Part shown: positions 1-9,099 of the stretch, piece after piece | Layout of the letters: the number at the start of each line of letters is the position of its first letter | Position numbering within the stretch: position 1 is the first letter of the stretch | DNA from: an uncultured Clostridiaceae bacterium | GTDB lineage: Bacteria; Bacillota; Clostridia; TANB77; CAG-508 | Reading direction: 5' to 3' | Assembly (NCBI GenBank): GCA_947577025.1 | Contig: CANPTO010000020.1 | Location: 1 to 37,154 of the forward strand | Length of the DNA: 37,154 bases | Translations under genes and position numbers: made by a program | The notes under the pieces: model-generated | Seen by the model: the letters and a program-made list of their open reading frames with translations, nothing else | Databases searched by the model: none | What the model was told of the DNA's origin: nothing

Positions 1-12
1 CGTTCGAACAGC

Positions 13-53
13 TAACTTAACTAACGTGGATGACTTTCCTAAGAATATAAAAA
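13..53. repeat. Dispersed 41-bp extragenic repeat, copy 1
   Basis: A stretch of about 41 bases here recurs almost unchanged at 26473-26513. It starts with TAACTTAACTAACGTGGATG and ends in an A-rich run. Both copies lie outside genes. It could be a scar of a small mobile element or a conserved non-coding motif. No coding potential is seen. Just downstream, around 60-83, is a weak AT-rich hairpin. Confidence 0.7.
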
Positions 54-100
54 AATAGAAGCTATAATTTAAAATTATAAGCCCCTATTTAATTACTGAT

Positions 101-202
101 TTTTATGTTGTCCGCCAACGGTAAGCACATTCGTCTTACAAGTGTTTCGGTTTTTTATGTTGCCCGCCAACGGTAAGCACATTCGTCTTACAAGTGTTTC
201 GG
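101..202. repeat. Tandem duplication of a 50-bp unit
   Basis: Positions 101-150 and 153-202 are the same 50-base unit with one difference (T at 111, C at 163). The unit contains CCGCCAACGGTAAGCACATT and is clearly richer in G+C than its surroundings. It lies in the 343-base non-coding stretch at the left edge of the window. Only two copies are visible and the spacing is too short for a CRISPR spacer. Beyond the repeats, 203-343 holds nothing recognisable. Confidence 0.85.
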
Positions 203-343
203 ATTGTTTTTAAGATGTCAGTACACCTTAGATAGTAAAATTACTATCTCTTTTCAGTATATTCATTATATAGCTTTTTATTTGTATGGTCAATAGTATT
301 TTTAATTTTTACGTAAACTTTTTTTTTTGGAATTTGTTTATTT

Positions 344-1585
344 TTAATCATTCTTATTTTTATACATTCTAAACATATCTTTTAAATTTATTTTACTTCC
401 ATAATTTAATATTGCTGAAGAGTATATTTTTATAGATATTTTGGCTACTACTAGTATTGTTATTAGTAGTATTGCTAAAGATATTAGTATTTCTCTTGTT
501 GTTGCTAACCCCATCATTACTCTAAATGGCATGCAAAATGGTGATGATATTGGCACTAAGGCTGCTATTTTGTTTAGGCTACTTGCTGGGTTCATCATTG
601 TGAAATATGATAGGTAAAAGCCTATTACTGCAAGTATTGCTACTGGACCATTTGCTGATTGTACATCTTCTGGTTTTGCTACTGTTGAACCTGTTAGTGC
701 ATATAATAATGCAAATAGTGAGTATCCTAATATATAGTAAATTATTGTTACAACAGCTACTGTCCCTGTTAAATTAATAGAACTTAATACTATGTCTATT
801 ATTTCACTATCTAAAAATAGTTTTGCACTAATTAGGGCAACTACAACTGTTACTATTGTTTGAAGCACTCCTGCTAAACCTATACCTATTGTTTTTCCTA
901 TTACTATTGTTTTTGGTGATGTTGATGTTACTAGTGTTTCTATTATTTTTGATGTTTTTTCTGTTGTTATTGAGCTTGATACTTGATATGCAAAGAAGTA
1001 TATTGCATAGAATAGTACTATTGAAAGTAGCATCATTGGAAAAATGCTATTTCCTGTTTTGCTATCTCCTACTTGTACTAGTTCACTATTAAATGGCATA
1101 TTTATCATTGCTAGTTGTTCATTTGTTACTCCTAATTTTGATATTTGTAAGTTTTGATATGTAGATTGTAATATCATAATTAGTTCTTGTGGTACATAAG
1201 TTCCTAATGATTCTGATTCTATTACATATTGAATATTTATTATTCCTTCTTTAGTTTCAATATATAATGCTTCTTCTAAAATTCCATTTTTTATTTTTTC
1301 TTTTAATTCTTCTAAACTTATTTGTTCTTTTGAAACCTCTATTTGATAGCCTAAGTCCCCACTTGTTAAAGCATCTAAACTTCCTTCATATATGTTTTCA
1401 TTATCTACTATAGTAATTTTATCTTTTCCAAAGTTTTCGTCACCATTTGATATGTTTTTTATAATTCTTGGTACATTAAAACCTAATACTATAATAAGTA
1501 AAATTATTATATTTGATATTATAAATGATTTTCGTTTTACTAAATCTTTAAATGTAAAACTTGCTACTAAAAATAAATCTTTCAT
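344..1585 (-). CDS. ABC-2 type exporter permease (NatB-like)
   Basis: This is the membrane half of an ABC exporter. The N-terminus begins with a cytoplasmic MKDLFLVASFTFKDLVKRKS segment followed by a first transmembrane helix. An extracellular domain of roughly 150 residues follows, then a cluster of five or six hydrophobic helices in the second half. This is the layout of the ABC-2/NatB family, and the length of about 413 residues fits. I chose the ATG at 1585 rather than an upstream GTG because it follows the stop of the ATPase gene by one base and has a G-rich ribosome binding site. It is translationally coupled to the ATPase at 1587-2477. NatB-type permeases export Na+ or other small substrates, but the substrate here cannot be read from sequence. 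Confidence 0.88.
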   Translation of the reverse strand: MKDLFLVASFTFKDLVKRKSFIISNIIILLIIVLGFNVPRIIKNISNGDENFGKDKITIVDNENIYEGSLDALTSGDLGYQIEVSKEQISLEELKEKIKNGILEEALYIETKEGIINIQYVIESESLGTYVPQELIMILQSTYQNLQISKLGVTNEQLAMINMPFNSELVQVGDSKTGNSIFPMMLLSIVLFYAIYFFAYQVSSSITTEKTSKIIETLVTSTSPKTIVIGKTIGIGLAGVLQTIVTVVVALISAKLFLDSEIIDIVLSSINLTGTVAVVTIIYYILGYSLFALLYALTGSTVAKPEDVQSANGPVAILAVIGFYLSYFTMMNPASSLNKIAALVPISSPFCMPFRVMMGLATTREILISLAILLITILVVAKISIKIYSSAILNYGSKINLKDMFRMYKNKND

Positions 1586-1586
1586 T

Positions 1587-2477
1587 CTACTCACCTACCT
1601 TTTCTATGAATATGTCGTGCAAACTTGGCTTTTTAATTTCGAATTTTTCTACTTTTATATTATTTTTAGCAAGTTCATTAAATAGTTTATAGCCTTGCTC
1701 TTCTTCTTTTATATCTATTTCATATTCATTGTCTTTTTCTAAATATATGTTTAAATTTTGTTCTTCTACATATTGTTTTATATCTTGTTTAGTAGATATA
1801 TATAATTTGTTTGCTTTGTAGCTATCTTTTATTTGTTTTAGGTTTCCTTGAAGTACTGTTTTTCCTTTATTTAGTATTAGTATATCTGTGCAAAATTCTT
1901 CTACTACACTCATTTGGTGTGCTGACATTATTATGTATTTTCCTTTTTTTATTAGTTCTAATATTACATTTCTAACTATTTCTGTATTTACTGGGTCTAG
2001 ACCTGAAAATGGCTCATCTAATACTATAAGTTCTGGGTCGTGTACTACTGCTGTTATAAATTGTATTTTTTGTTGGTTTCCTTTTGATAACTTTTCTGCT
2101 GTCATATTCATGTATTCTTCTACTTCTAGCTTTTTCATCCAGTATTTTATTGCTTCATCTGCTTTTTCTTCTTTCATTCCTTTTAATTTTGCAAAATACA
2201 TAAGTTGTGTATATACATTTACTTTTGGATATACACCCCTTTCTTCTGGTAAATACCCAAAGTTTACATGTTTTCTTTTTACTTCTTTACCATTCCAATT
2301 AATTTCACCTGAATCTTTTTTTAATATTCCTAAAAGCATACGAATTGTAGTAGTTTTACCTGCACCATTTGTTCCTAGTAAGCCATATACACCTGGTTTG
2401 TTAATTTCTAGGCTTATGTTATCAACTACTTTTTTGTCGCCATAGCTTTTATTTACATTTTTTATTGTTAATCCCAT
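1587..2477 (-). CDS. ABC transporter ATP-binding protein (NatA-like)
   Basis: This is a cytoplasmic ATPase that would power the adjacent permease. The Walker A motif GTNGAGKTT lies near residue 35, the signature is a variant LSKGNQQK near residue 127, and Walker B with its glutamate is LIVLDEPFSGLDP near residues 150-162. The H-loop is in the SAHQMS stretch. After the core there is a C-terminal region of about 90 residues, typical of ABC-2 exporter ATPases of the NatA/CcmA type. At 296 residues it is full length. The start ATG at 2477 has a GGAAGGAAG-type ribosome binding site. The gene ends one base before the permease start, so the two form an operon. The regulator and substrate are unknown. 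Confidence 0.92.
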   Translation of the reverse strand: MGLTIKNVNKSYGDKKVVDNISLEINKPGVYGLLGTNGAGKTTTIRMLLGILKKDSGEINWNGKEVKRKHVNFGYLPEERGVYPKVNVYTQLMYFAKLKGMKEEKADEAIKYWMKKLEVEEYMNMTAEKLSKGNQQKIQFITAVVHDPELIVLDEPFSGLDPVNTEIVRNVILELIKKGKYIIMSAHQMSVVEEFCTDILILNKGKTVLQGNLKQIKDSYKANKLYISTKQDIKQYVEEQNLNIYLEKDNEYEIDIKEEEQGYKLFNELAKNNIKVEKFEIKKPSLHDIFIEKVGE

Positions 2478-2515
2478 TTTAATTTCTTCCTTCCTTTTTA
2501 ATTTATTTTATTATA

Positions 2516-3072
2516 TCAGTGTGAAATGTATTTATCAATATTTTTATGCCTTTTATGTTTATTTTTTATACTATAATTACAATCATTTTTATTGTATTCT
2601 GTACATATTTTCTCTAATAGATTATAGTCACAGCACCTTTCTTTTATTGGCATATTATATTTTACAACTTGTTTATATAATACATTTGCATTTTTTATAA
2701 CTTTTTTAAATTTTGGTATGCACAAATTATATTCATTTCTTAATAATTGCTTATAATTTATATCTTTTTCTTTTTCGATTTCTACTCGTTTTATATTTTT
2801 TTCATTTACTGGAAACATATTATTTAAATTAGTTACTGACATATCTCCTATCTTTATAAAGTCTATTCTTTCTTTCATTTTCTTATGTTTCTCTTTATAA
2901 CTCGATAATGGCGCTATATATAAGACCTTATTTATTTCAAATAATATTCCTATATATTTTCTTTTGAATTTTCTTTCTCTAATTTTTGCATTCATAATTT
3001 TTCATCATGAAGAGATAAATATTCTATATATTCATCATTTACTTCATAAAAGTTTAATTTTTGTTTTTTCAT
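2516..3072 (-). pseudogene. ToxN/AbiQ-family type III toxin, frameshifted
   Basis: The product resembles type III toxin endoribonucleases (ToxN/AbiQ/CptN), which are held inactive by a small RNA. Key family stretches are YIGILFEINKVLYIAPLSS and the C-terminal region with YNLLEKI-type helices; it aligns along its length with the ToxN-like gene at 17091-17621 in this window. The first 26 codons run from the ATG at 3072, which has a perfect GAGGAGG site, through KLNFYEVNDEYIEYLSLHDEKL and then hit TGA. The rest is open from 2995 in the next frame. One base is missing, probably in the five-base A run (2998-3002 on the plus strand). This is a deletion, unlike the C insertions elsewhere. The gene is either broken, reinitiates at the ATG overlapping the stop, or carries a sequencing error. 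Confidence 0.75.
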
Positions 3073-3097
3073 CTTTCCTCCTCGTATAAAAAATTTA

Positions 3098-3140
3098 GAC
3101 AAAATAAGAGCCAACATTTTTTGTTAGCCCCTATTTTGTC
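3098..3140 (-). terminator. Terminator between antitoxin RNA and toxin
   Basis: A long hairpin (GACAAAATA on one side, TATTTTGTC on the other, nearly continuous pairing) is followed on the minus strand by a TTTTTT run just before the toxin's ribosome binding site. Type III loci typically carry such a leaky terminator between antitoxin RNA and toxin. Confidence 0.8.
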
Positions 3141-3201
3141 TTTTAAAACTCTGCACTTTTGGTAGCAGTACACCTCTTTTAATAACTCTTTTTGTTATCT
3201 T
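3141..3201 (-). ncRNA. Putative type III antitoxin RNA (single unit)
   Basis: The short segment between a consensus promoter and the terminator shows an H-type pseudoknot: GGTGTACTGCTACC can pair GGT with ACC, and CTGC in its loop can pair with GCAG a few bases downstream. The pseudoknot is flanked by near-direct repeats GAGTTATTAAAAGA and GAGTTTTAAAAGA, so it is one full unit plus a partial one. Position, size and fold fit a ToxI/CptI-like RNA. No homology search was possible, so this is an inference from layout and folding. Confidence 0.65.
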
Positions 3202-3207
3202 TATTAT

Positions 3208-3236
3208 ATTATACATATTCCAAAAAATTATGTCAA
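3208..3236 (-). promoter_or_regulatory. Consensus vegetative promoter for the antitoxin RNA
   Basis: On the minus strand a perfect TTGACA (3231-3236) is followed after 17 bases by a perfect TATAAT (3208-3213). Transcription would start near 3201 and read the antitoxin RNA and, by readthrough, the toxin. Strong excess expression of RNA over toxin is expected for this type of locus. Confidence 0.85.
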
Positions 3237-3271
3237 TATTTTTCGAAACTTTTTCTGGAAATTTCTGTATA

Positions 3272-4102
3272 CTATTTTAACACTTGTTTCATACAACCAA
3301 ATACTAAACCAACCCATGTACTTGAGTTTGGACAGAAACGTTTTTGTACTGCTGATAGTGTTTTACCAGAGTAACAAGAACCTCCTTTAGTTAAGTATCT
3401 GCTGTGTAATAATTTTGCTGCTGCTTCTAAACCTTCTGCTTCTGATGAATATTTTATTAATTTTCCTTTTGACATCATACTTATATAATTGTTTGCTTTT
3501 CTATGGCTTGATGCTATGTTCCATCCTGATTCTGCTGCTATTAAACCACAGAAAAATATTTCGTTTATTTCATATTTTTCGCATAGTTCATATATTGTAT
3601 TACTATTTCTTTTGAAAAAACCTGATGTGTCTACTCTTAAGTTTGACATTAATTTGTTAAAGTCTTCTTTTGATATTCCACATCTTATGCTTAAGTCCAT
3701 ATTTGTTGATATTTTAATTTCTTCTATTTTTTTGTATTTTCTTACTGCTTGTGGTATTTTGTTTTCTTTTTCTACTTCGTTAATTTGTGAACTTGATGGT
3801 ATTTGTTGTGTTCCATTTTGTTCTGAATTTTGTACTATTTCTTCACTTTTATTTTCTTCTATATTTGATGTTACTTTTGCTGTTCTATCCACATCTGACC
3901 TTGTTGTTACTTTTACTTCTCTTTCATAGCTTTGGGCTACTTCTATTTTTTCTTTTGTTTCTTCTTGTATATTAGTTTTAGCAATTTGTATTCCTGCTTC
4001 TTTCATATTAAATAATTGTATATTTGTGCCTAAAATTACTAGTATTGTTAACACCGCTATTACCTGATTAATTTTCAGGGCACTATTACTATTATTTTCC
4101 AT
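3272..4102 (-). CDS. Membrane-anchored glucosaminidase-like (GH73-type) protein
   Basis: The first 30 residues hold one hydrophobic helix (VIAVLTILVILGTNIQLF), so the protein is secreted or anchored. A low-complexity E/S/N-rich linker follows to about residue 120. The C-terminal domain from about residue 130 contains GLIAAESGW, a motif like the catalytic glutamate region of GH73 endo-beta-N-acetylglucosaminidases, and a typical AEGLEAAAKLL segment. It probably cleaves peptidoglycan glycan strands. The protein is short for the family and ends right after the catalytic domain. Two cysteine-containing patches near the C-terminus (GGSCYSG and FGCMKQ) could form a disulfide. The ATG at 4102 follows a GGAAGGATG-type site and a good promoter. 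Confidence 0.7.
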   Translation of the reverse strand: MENNSNSALKINQVIAVLTILVILGTNIQLFNMKEAGIQIAKTNIQEETKEKIEVAQSYEREVKVTTRSDVDRTAKVTSNIEENKSEEIVQNSEQNGTQQIPSSSQINEVEKENKIPQAVRKYKKIEEIKISTNMDLSIRCGISKEDFNKLMSNLRVDTSGFFKRNSNTIYELCEKYEINEIFFCGLIAAESGWNIASSHRKANNYISMMSKGKLIKYSSEAEGLEAAAKLLHSRYLTKGGSCYSGKTLSAVQKRFCPNSSTWVGLVFGCMKQVLK

Positions 4103-4149
4103 TTTTTCAACATCCTTCCTGACGCTTCTTTTTTGCGCGCCATAAACTT

Positions 4150-4178
4150 ATTATATCATATTATACCAAATAAGTCAA
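4150..4178 (-). promoter_or_regulatory. Vegetative promoter for the GH73-like gene
   Basis: Minus strand TTGACT (4173-4178), 17 bases, then TATAAT (4150-4155). It lies about 50 bases upstream of the gene start at 4102, with a GGCGCGC patch in the untranslated leader. Confidence 0.75.
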
Positions 4179-4330
4179 ATTTTGGTGATTTCAATTTTTT
4201 GTAATTCACACCTTAAGAAATTTACTTTTTTATAATATTTTTTTGCATTCGACATATTTCGATTGCATTTTTCATTTATTTTTATTTATAGTATTGTTAA
4301 TATATTTTATATAGAGGAGGTATTTTTTTA

Positions 4331-4741
4331 ATGAGCAAATTATATACAGAATATTTGAAGTTAAAAAATAAGGATGTTGAAAAAATTTACCTTTTTAAGA
4401 GTGGCATTTTTTATATTGCTTTAGATAAGGATGCTGAAAAACTTTCTGAAGCTTTAGGGTTCAAATTGACTAATTTGAATAATTCAATTGTTAAATGTGG
4501 TTTTCCTCAAAATAGAATTGAATTTTATACAGAAAAACTTAATTTATTGAACATTACTTTTGAAATTGTTGATTCTAATTATTCAAAAATAGATAGTTAT
4601 TCTAGCTACATTAATAATGAAAAACTTAAAAATATTGTTACTTCTATTATTAATTTAGATATGAATGATATTAGTTTTAAAGATTCTTTTGAATTTTTGG
4701 GTAAAATTAATTTAGAGCTTAAGGAAATTTATAAAGTTTAA
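4331..4741 (+). CDS. Stand-alone MutS domain I-like protein
   Basis: The 136-residue product resembles only the N-terminal mismatch-recognition domain (domain I) of MutS: the stretch VEKIYLFKSGIFYIALDKDA corresponds to the MutS segment usually written as LLFRxGDFYExFxxDA, and it is followed by the ALGFKLT-like strand. The aromatic Phe-x-Glu mismatch wedge is replaced by Phe-Tyr-Ile. There is no clamp, core or ATPase domain. Orphan MutS-I domain proteins are known in Firmicutes, but their role is not established. The ATG has an excellent GAGGAGG site. It is a single-gene unit with its own terminator. Confidence 0.7.
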   Translation: MSKLYTEYLKLKNKDVEKIYLFKSGIFYIALDKDAEKLSEALGFKLTNLNNSIVKCGFPQNRIEFYTEKLNLLNITFEIVDSNYSKIDSYSSYINNEKLKNIVTSIINLDMNDISFKDSFEFLGKINLELKEIYKV

Positions 4742-4750
4742 ATAGTAGTT

Positions 4751-4790
4751 AGTATGTAGGACTTTTTTGGGTTCCTACATACTTATTTTT
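4751..4790 (+). terminator. Intrinsic terminator
   Basis: Eleven paired bases AGTATGTAGGA / TCCTACATACT (4751-4761 with 4773-4783) followed by TATTTTTATA, directly after the MutS-I-like gene. The T tract is on the plus strand only. Confidence 0.85.
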
Positions 4791-4828
4791 ATATACTATA
4801 TAACTTTTGTTATAATATAGCAAATTTT

Positions 4829-6884
4829 TTATATTTCTATCCTATTACTGAATTTGTTTTCTACTAATTTTTTTAGCTTACTATTTTTTTCTAGTTCTAG
4901 TTTCGGATCTTCTTCTTCTATTTTTATTGCTAAATTTTGTACCATTTTTAACACTTTCATATCCTCAAATAGGTTTGCTATTTTAAATTCTGGTATTCCA
5001 TGTTGCTTGGTTCCAAAAAATTCTCCGCTTCCTCTTAATTCTAAGTCTTTTTCTGCTATTACAAAACCATCATTTGTATCTACCATTGTTTTCATTCTTT
5101 TTCTTATTACTTCTGATGAGCCTTGATATTTTAGTATACAATAAGATTTATATTCTCCACGTCCTACTCTTCCTCTTAATTGGTGGAGCTGAGCTAAGCC
5201 AAATCTTTCGGCATTTTCTATTACCATTATACTAGCATTTGGAACATTTACACCTACTTCTATTACTGTTGTTGATATTAGTATATCTATTTTTCCTTCT
5301 TTGAAGTTTTGCATTATTTCATCTTTTTCTGTTGGTCTCATTTTTCCATGTAAGTATTCTACTTTATATTCTGGGAAAATTTGAGTTTTATATTTTTCGG
5401 CAAGTTCTAATACTGATTTTGCATTTATTTCTTCATTTTCTTCGACTAGTGGACATACTATATAGGCTTGCCTTCCTTCTTCTATTTGTTTTTTTATGAA
5501 GTTATTTACTCTTTGCTCCATTGTTTTTGTTACTGCAAATGTATCTATTTTTTTTCTGTTTGGTGGAAGTTCATCTATTATAGATATGTCTAAGTCTCCA
5601 TATAATATTAGTGCTAAGGTTCTTGGTATTGGCGTTGCTGTCATTACTAGTACATCTGCATTTTCTCCTTTTGAGGCTATGGTGCTCCTTTGCCTTACCC
5701 CAAACCTGTGTTGCTCATCTGTTACTACTAGACCTAATTTTTTGAAAACTACATTTTCTTCTAATAATGCATGTGTTCCTATTAAGATATCTATTTCTCC
5801 ATTTTCTAGCCTTTTTAATATTTCTTCTTTTTTCTTTTTTGTAATGCTTCCTATTAATAGTTCACTTTTTATTCCGTATTTTGAAAGTATTTGATTAAAG
5901 CTTTCTAAGTGTTGACTTGCAAGTATTGCGGTTGGTGCCATTATTGCTACTTGAAAACCACATTTTACTGCTTTATATGCTGATATCATTGATACTACTG
6001 TTTTTCCGTGAGCCCACGTCTCCTTGTAAGAGTCTATTCATTGGCTTCCCACTTTCCATATCACTATCTATTTCTTCTAATACATTAAGTTGCGCTTTGG
6101 TTAGTTTAAATGGTAAATCATTTATTATGTCAGACATTTTTATTTCTTTACTATATGCAATTCCTTTTTCTTCTTTTGTATACCTATTTTTTAAGCTCAT
6201 TAATGCCATTTGCATAGATAGTAGCTCTTCAAATACTAACCTATTTCTTGCTTTTTCAAATTCTTCAAAGTTTTGTGGGAAATGTATTTTGTTTGTAGCT
6301 GTGTTAATATCATACAATTTGTATTCTTCTATTAAATATTGAGGCAGAGTTTCTTCTAAACCACCTTCATTTTTTATAGCATTTAAACCATTTTCTATTA
6401 CTGACCTTATTGTATTTTGTGAAAGTTTATATGTTAATGGGTAAATTGGTATTATTTTTCCTGTGTTTTTATTTGTTTCTTCTTCATCAAAAACAGGTGA
6501 ATTCATTTCTATTTTTCCAAATTTATTTGATACTTTTCCATAAAATTTGTATTTTTTTCCTAATGTAAATTTGTTTTTTAAGTAAGATTGATTAAACCAT
6601 GTAATTAAGCATGCTGCTGTATCATCTCTTACAATTAGCTTATATATTGTCATATTTTTTCTTATTTTTTGTTCACTCATTCTTGATACAACAAGTCCCT
6701 CTATCAAACATTCTTCTCCATTATATACTTCTGCAATCTTTTTTGGCTTTCCTCTGTCTTCATAGTCTCTTGGATAATATGTAATTAGGTCTTCTAGGGT
6801 ATGTATTCCTAATTTGTTTAAAAGTTCTGCTCTATTAGGTCCCACTCCTTTTATATATTGAACTTCTTTTTGTAAATTTTGCAT
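4829..6884 (-). CDS. recG: RecG ATP-dependent DNA helicase, +1 shift needed
   Basis: RecG remodels stalled forks and Holliday junctions. The wedge/OB domain is in the first third (VSRMSEQKIRKNMTIYKLIV region). Walker A spans the frame break: LLQGDVGS then GKTVVSMIS. The second half has the DEQHRFG box (a DEXH variant), MTATPIPRTLAL, and the conserved TTVIEVGVNVPNASIM and QLRGRVGRG motifs. The frame changes at 6008, where an extra C (G on the plus strand) stands before the Walker A glycine codon GGA: TCA C GGA AAA. Without it the protein is 684 residues, close to the usual length. The literal reading frame stops 12 codons later. Since the break falls in the Walker A motif and everything after it is perfectly conserved, simple decay is unlikely. 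See the CGG finding. Confidence 0.93.
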
Positions 6885-6957
6885 ATCTTCTCCTTAATTT
6901 TACTATGATTGCATTTTAACATATATATATTTTTTTTTCAATACCGCATGCACGCAA

Positions 6958-6988
6958 CACAAACCAGTGATATTATCACTGGTTTGTG
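6958..6988. terminator. Strong hairpin after the DUF1523-like gene
   Basis: A nearly perfect palindrome (CACAAACCAGTGATA and its complement) lies six bases beyond the stop of the gene at 6995, between it and recG. It lacks a clear T tract on the minus strand, so it may act as an RNA-stabilising hairpin or weak terminator. Confidence 0.55.
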
Positions 6989-6994
6989 CTTAAT

Positions 6995-7729
6995 CTAATT
7001 GATATTTTCAATAATAAATCTTTGGATGCGCTGTGTTCCAGAAATTTCTTGAATGTAGAGCCAATATACTCCATTTTCACTTACTTCAAAAGAATTGCCA
7101 AAAATGTCTATTCCATTTACAATGATGGTATCTCTTATTGTATTTTCATCTGCCAAGTCTAATTCATTGCTTATCTCTGGCTTGTAAATCTTCTTTATTG
7201 CAATACCTTCTTTACTGTTAAACTCGATATTGACAAAGTATGACTCTTCAGTTTGCTCGGTTATTTCTGGAATAAGTTTTATTCCAATTTCTTCTGTAGT
7301 AGTTTGTTTATTACCCGCTATAACTTCACTACTTTGTTTTTCTTCGGCTTTTTGCTTTTTATCTTTTGGAGATACATTGTATTCTTCAAATGATAAAATG
7401 TTTTCATACAAACTCCAGAATTCACTTCGATAACCATTTACATGAAATTTGTATGTTTTGTTTTCTTTTATTTGCTGTTGCATATTTGAAGAATCAAATT
7501 TTCCTCTTACCATAGTATCATCATTTTTTAATACTACTGTATTTCCATTTAAGTCTTCGCAGAATATTAAGTAGTAGCCTGATTCATGCCGCTCCTTATC
7601 AGTAACAGTAGCTACAATTTCATGGTCTTCTGCTATGTTGTACTTAATAGGTATAACTATGATGCGGTAAAAAGTTAACAAAAATACAATTCCCACAAAT
7701 CCAATTACTAATTTGTCCCATGCACTCAT
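6995..7729 (-). CDS. DUF1523-like membrane-anchored protein
   Basis: One N-terminal membrane helix (LVIGFVGIVFLLTFYRIIVI) is followed by a beta-rich domain that reads like the DUF1523-type small proteins of Firmicutes and their phages: VTDKERHESGYYLIFCED, then NDDTMVRGKFDSS, then YKFHVNGYR and a closing YENILSFEEY. A lysine/glutamate-rich linker (about 120-145) leads to a second region of about 100 residues that I do not recognise. The function is unknown. The base composition and codon choice are less A/T-biased than in neighbours, and it contains one in-frame CGG read as Arg (GAG CGG CAT). This suggests a foreign or lineage-specific gene. The start ATG at 7729 has a GGAGG site. The 250 bases between it and asd hold nothing else recognisable. 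Confidence 0.65.
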   Translation of the reverse strand: MSAWDKLVIGFVGIVFLLTFYRIIVIPIKYNIAEDHEIVATVTDKERHESGYYLIFCEDLNGNTVVLKNDDTMVRGKFDSSNMQQQIKENKTYKFHVNGYRSEFWSLYENILSFEEYNVSPKDKKQKAEEKQSSEVIAGNKQTTTEEIGIKLIPEITEQTEESYFVNIEFNSKEGIAIKKIYKPEISNELDLADENTIRDTIIVNGIDIFGNSFEVSENGVYWLYIQEISGTQRIQRFIIENIN

Positions 7730-7979
7730 ACAACCTCCTAAAATTATTTATAGAGATTTCTATAAATTGATACACTTCTTTATTTCGCTGTATCTACGAA
7801 TAATAATTGTATTATATATCATTTTACATAATTTTTCAAGTAGTTTTTTGTAATTATTTTCTAAAATTTCTGTTTTCATGTAGTGACTATTTTTTAGAAA
7901 CTTTTTCATTAATTTGGTTTCGTTTTTATATTTTTTTGCATATACTTATTTATATTATATATAAATGTGAGGTGTTTTT

Positions 7980-8989
7980 ATGAAACAGTATAAATTGGCT
8001 GTTGTTGGTGCTACTGGTGTTGTTGGTAGAAGTGTTTTAAAGGTTTTAGAGGAAAAAAATTTGCCTATTTCTGAATATGTTCTTTTTTCTTCTAGTAAGT
8101 CTGCTGGTAGTGTTTTAAATTTTTTCGGAAAGGATTTCGTTGTAAAAGAACTTAAAGAGGATTCTTTTGATGAGGGGTTTGATTTTGCTATTTTTTCTGC
8201 TGGTAGTGATACTTCTAAAAAATTCGCTCCTATTGCTGCTTCTAAGGGTTGTATTGTTGTTGATAATAGTAGCGCTTTTCGTATGGAACCTGATATTCCT
8301 TTAGTTGTTCCTGAAGTAAATTCTGATGAAATAAAACATAATAATGGCATCATTGCTAACCCTAATTGTTCCACTATTCAAGCTGTTGTTGCTTTAAAGC
8401 CTTTAGATGTTAAGTATGGGATTAAAAGAATTGTTTATTCAACTTACCAAGCTGTTTCTGGCGCTGGTATTAAAGGTATTTCGGATTTGGAAAATGGTAT
8501 TAATAATTACATAAGTAAAAATGATTCTGAGTACTTACAAAAATTTCCATATCCTATATTTAATAATTGCATTCCACATATTGATGTATTTTTGGATAGT
8601 GGCTATACTAAAGAAGAAAAAAAGATGATTGATGAAACTAGAAAGATTTTAGGAAGGCCTTATTTAAATGTTACTGCAACTACTGTTAGAGTTCCTGTTT
8701 TTAATTCTCACAGTGAAAGTATAAATGTAGAATTTGAAAATGATTTTGAATTAAATGATTTAGTAAATACATTAAAAAATAGCCCTCGGTGTTGTTGTTA
8801 TGGATGATACTCAAAATTTAATTTATCCTTTAGCTATTCAAGCTACTGGCAGTGATAGTGTGTTTGTTCGGAAGAATTAGAAGAGATTATAGTGTACCTT
8901 ATGGTATTAATATATGGGTAGTTGCCGATAATATTAGAAAAGGCGCTGCTTCTAATGCTGTTCAAATTGTTGAATTTTTGTTAAAATAA
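7980..8989 (+). CDS. asd: Aspartate-semialdehyde dehydrogenase, two +1 shifts needed
   Basis: Asd reduces aspartyl phosphate to aspartate semialdehyde with NADPH, feeding lysine, diaminopimelate (cell wall), threonine and methionine synthesis. The nucleotide-binding start VVGATGVVG, the active-site cysteine in NPNCSTIQ (near residue 129) and the substrate-binding segment [11 protein letters not shown] are all present. The frame is broken twice: at 8087 plus 700, that is position 8787, the sequence is CCT C GGT GTT, and at 8869 it is GTT C GGA AGA. Omitting both extra C bases gives one 335-residue protein ending normally at TAA (8987-8989), with the conserved [10 protein letters not shown] and [11 protein letters not shown] stretches. 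The literal frame ends at 8807 and would lack the C-terminal region. Such a loss in an essential pathway makes decay unlikely. The ATG has a GAGGTG site. Confidence 0.94.
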
Positions 8990-9048
8990 TATATTTTTAA
9001 TTATATTTATATAAATTTTGATTTATCAATTTTAAATATGTAATTATA

Positions 9049-9099
9049 GGAGTGTCCCCTGCGTTCCGATTTCGGAACGCTAAGGACCGTCCCTAACGT
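9049..9099. repeat. GGGAC-type extragenic palindrome
   Basis: The GC-rich stretch contains a perfect GCGTTCCG / CGGAACGC hairpin inside outer GTCC / GGAC pairs. It is unlike the AT-rich surroundings and similar in flavour to the elements at 11137-11264, 29640-29776 and the right edge. Its right end runs into the last codons of ytfJ. Confidence 0.75.

Noticed and set aside
101..202. Tandem repeat as a CRISPR array
   Set aside because: Two nearly identical 50-base units separated by two bases, without spacers or cas genes.
856..1092. Plus-strand Leu/Phe-rich frame
   Set aside because: It is antisense to the ABC permease; hydrophobic frames of this kind are produced by reading A/T-rich genes backwards, and there is no ribosome binding site.
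2516..3072. Toxin frameshift as a ninth CGG-type site
   Set aside because: It is a one-base deletion in an A run with no CGG nearby, so it is not counted in the signature.
7955..8374. Minus-strand 139-residue frame opposite asd
   Set aside because: It is the antisense of a strongly conserved gene and has no ribosome binding site or family features.
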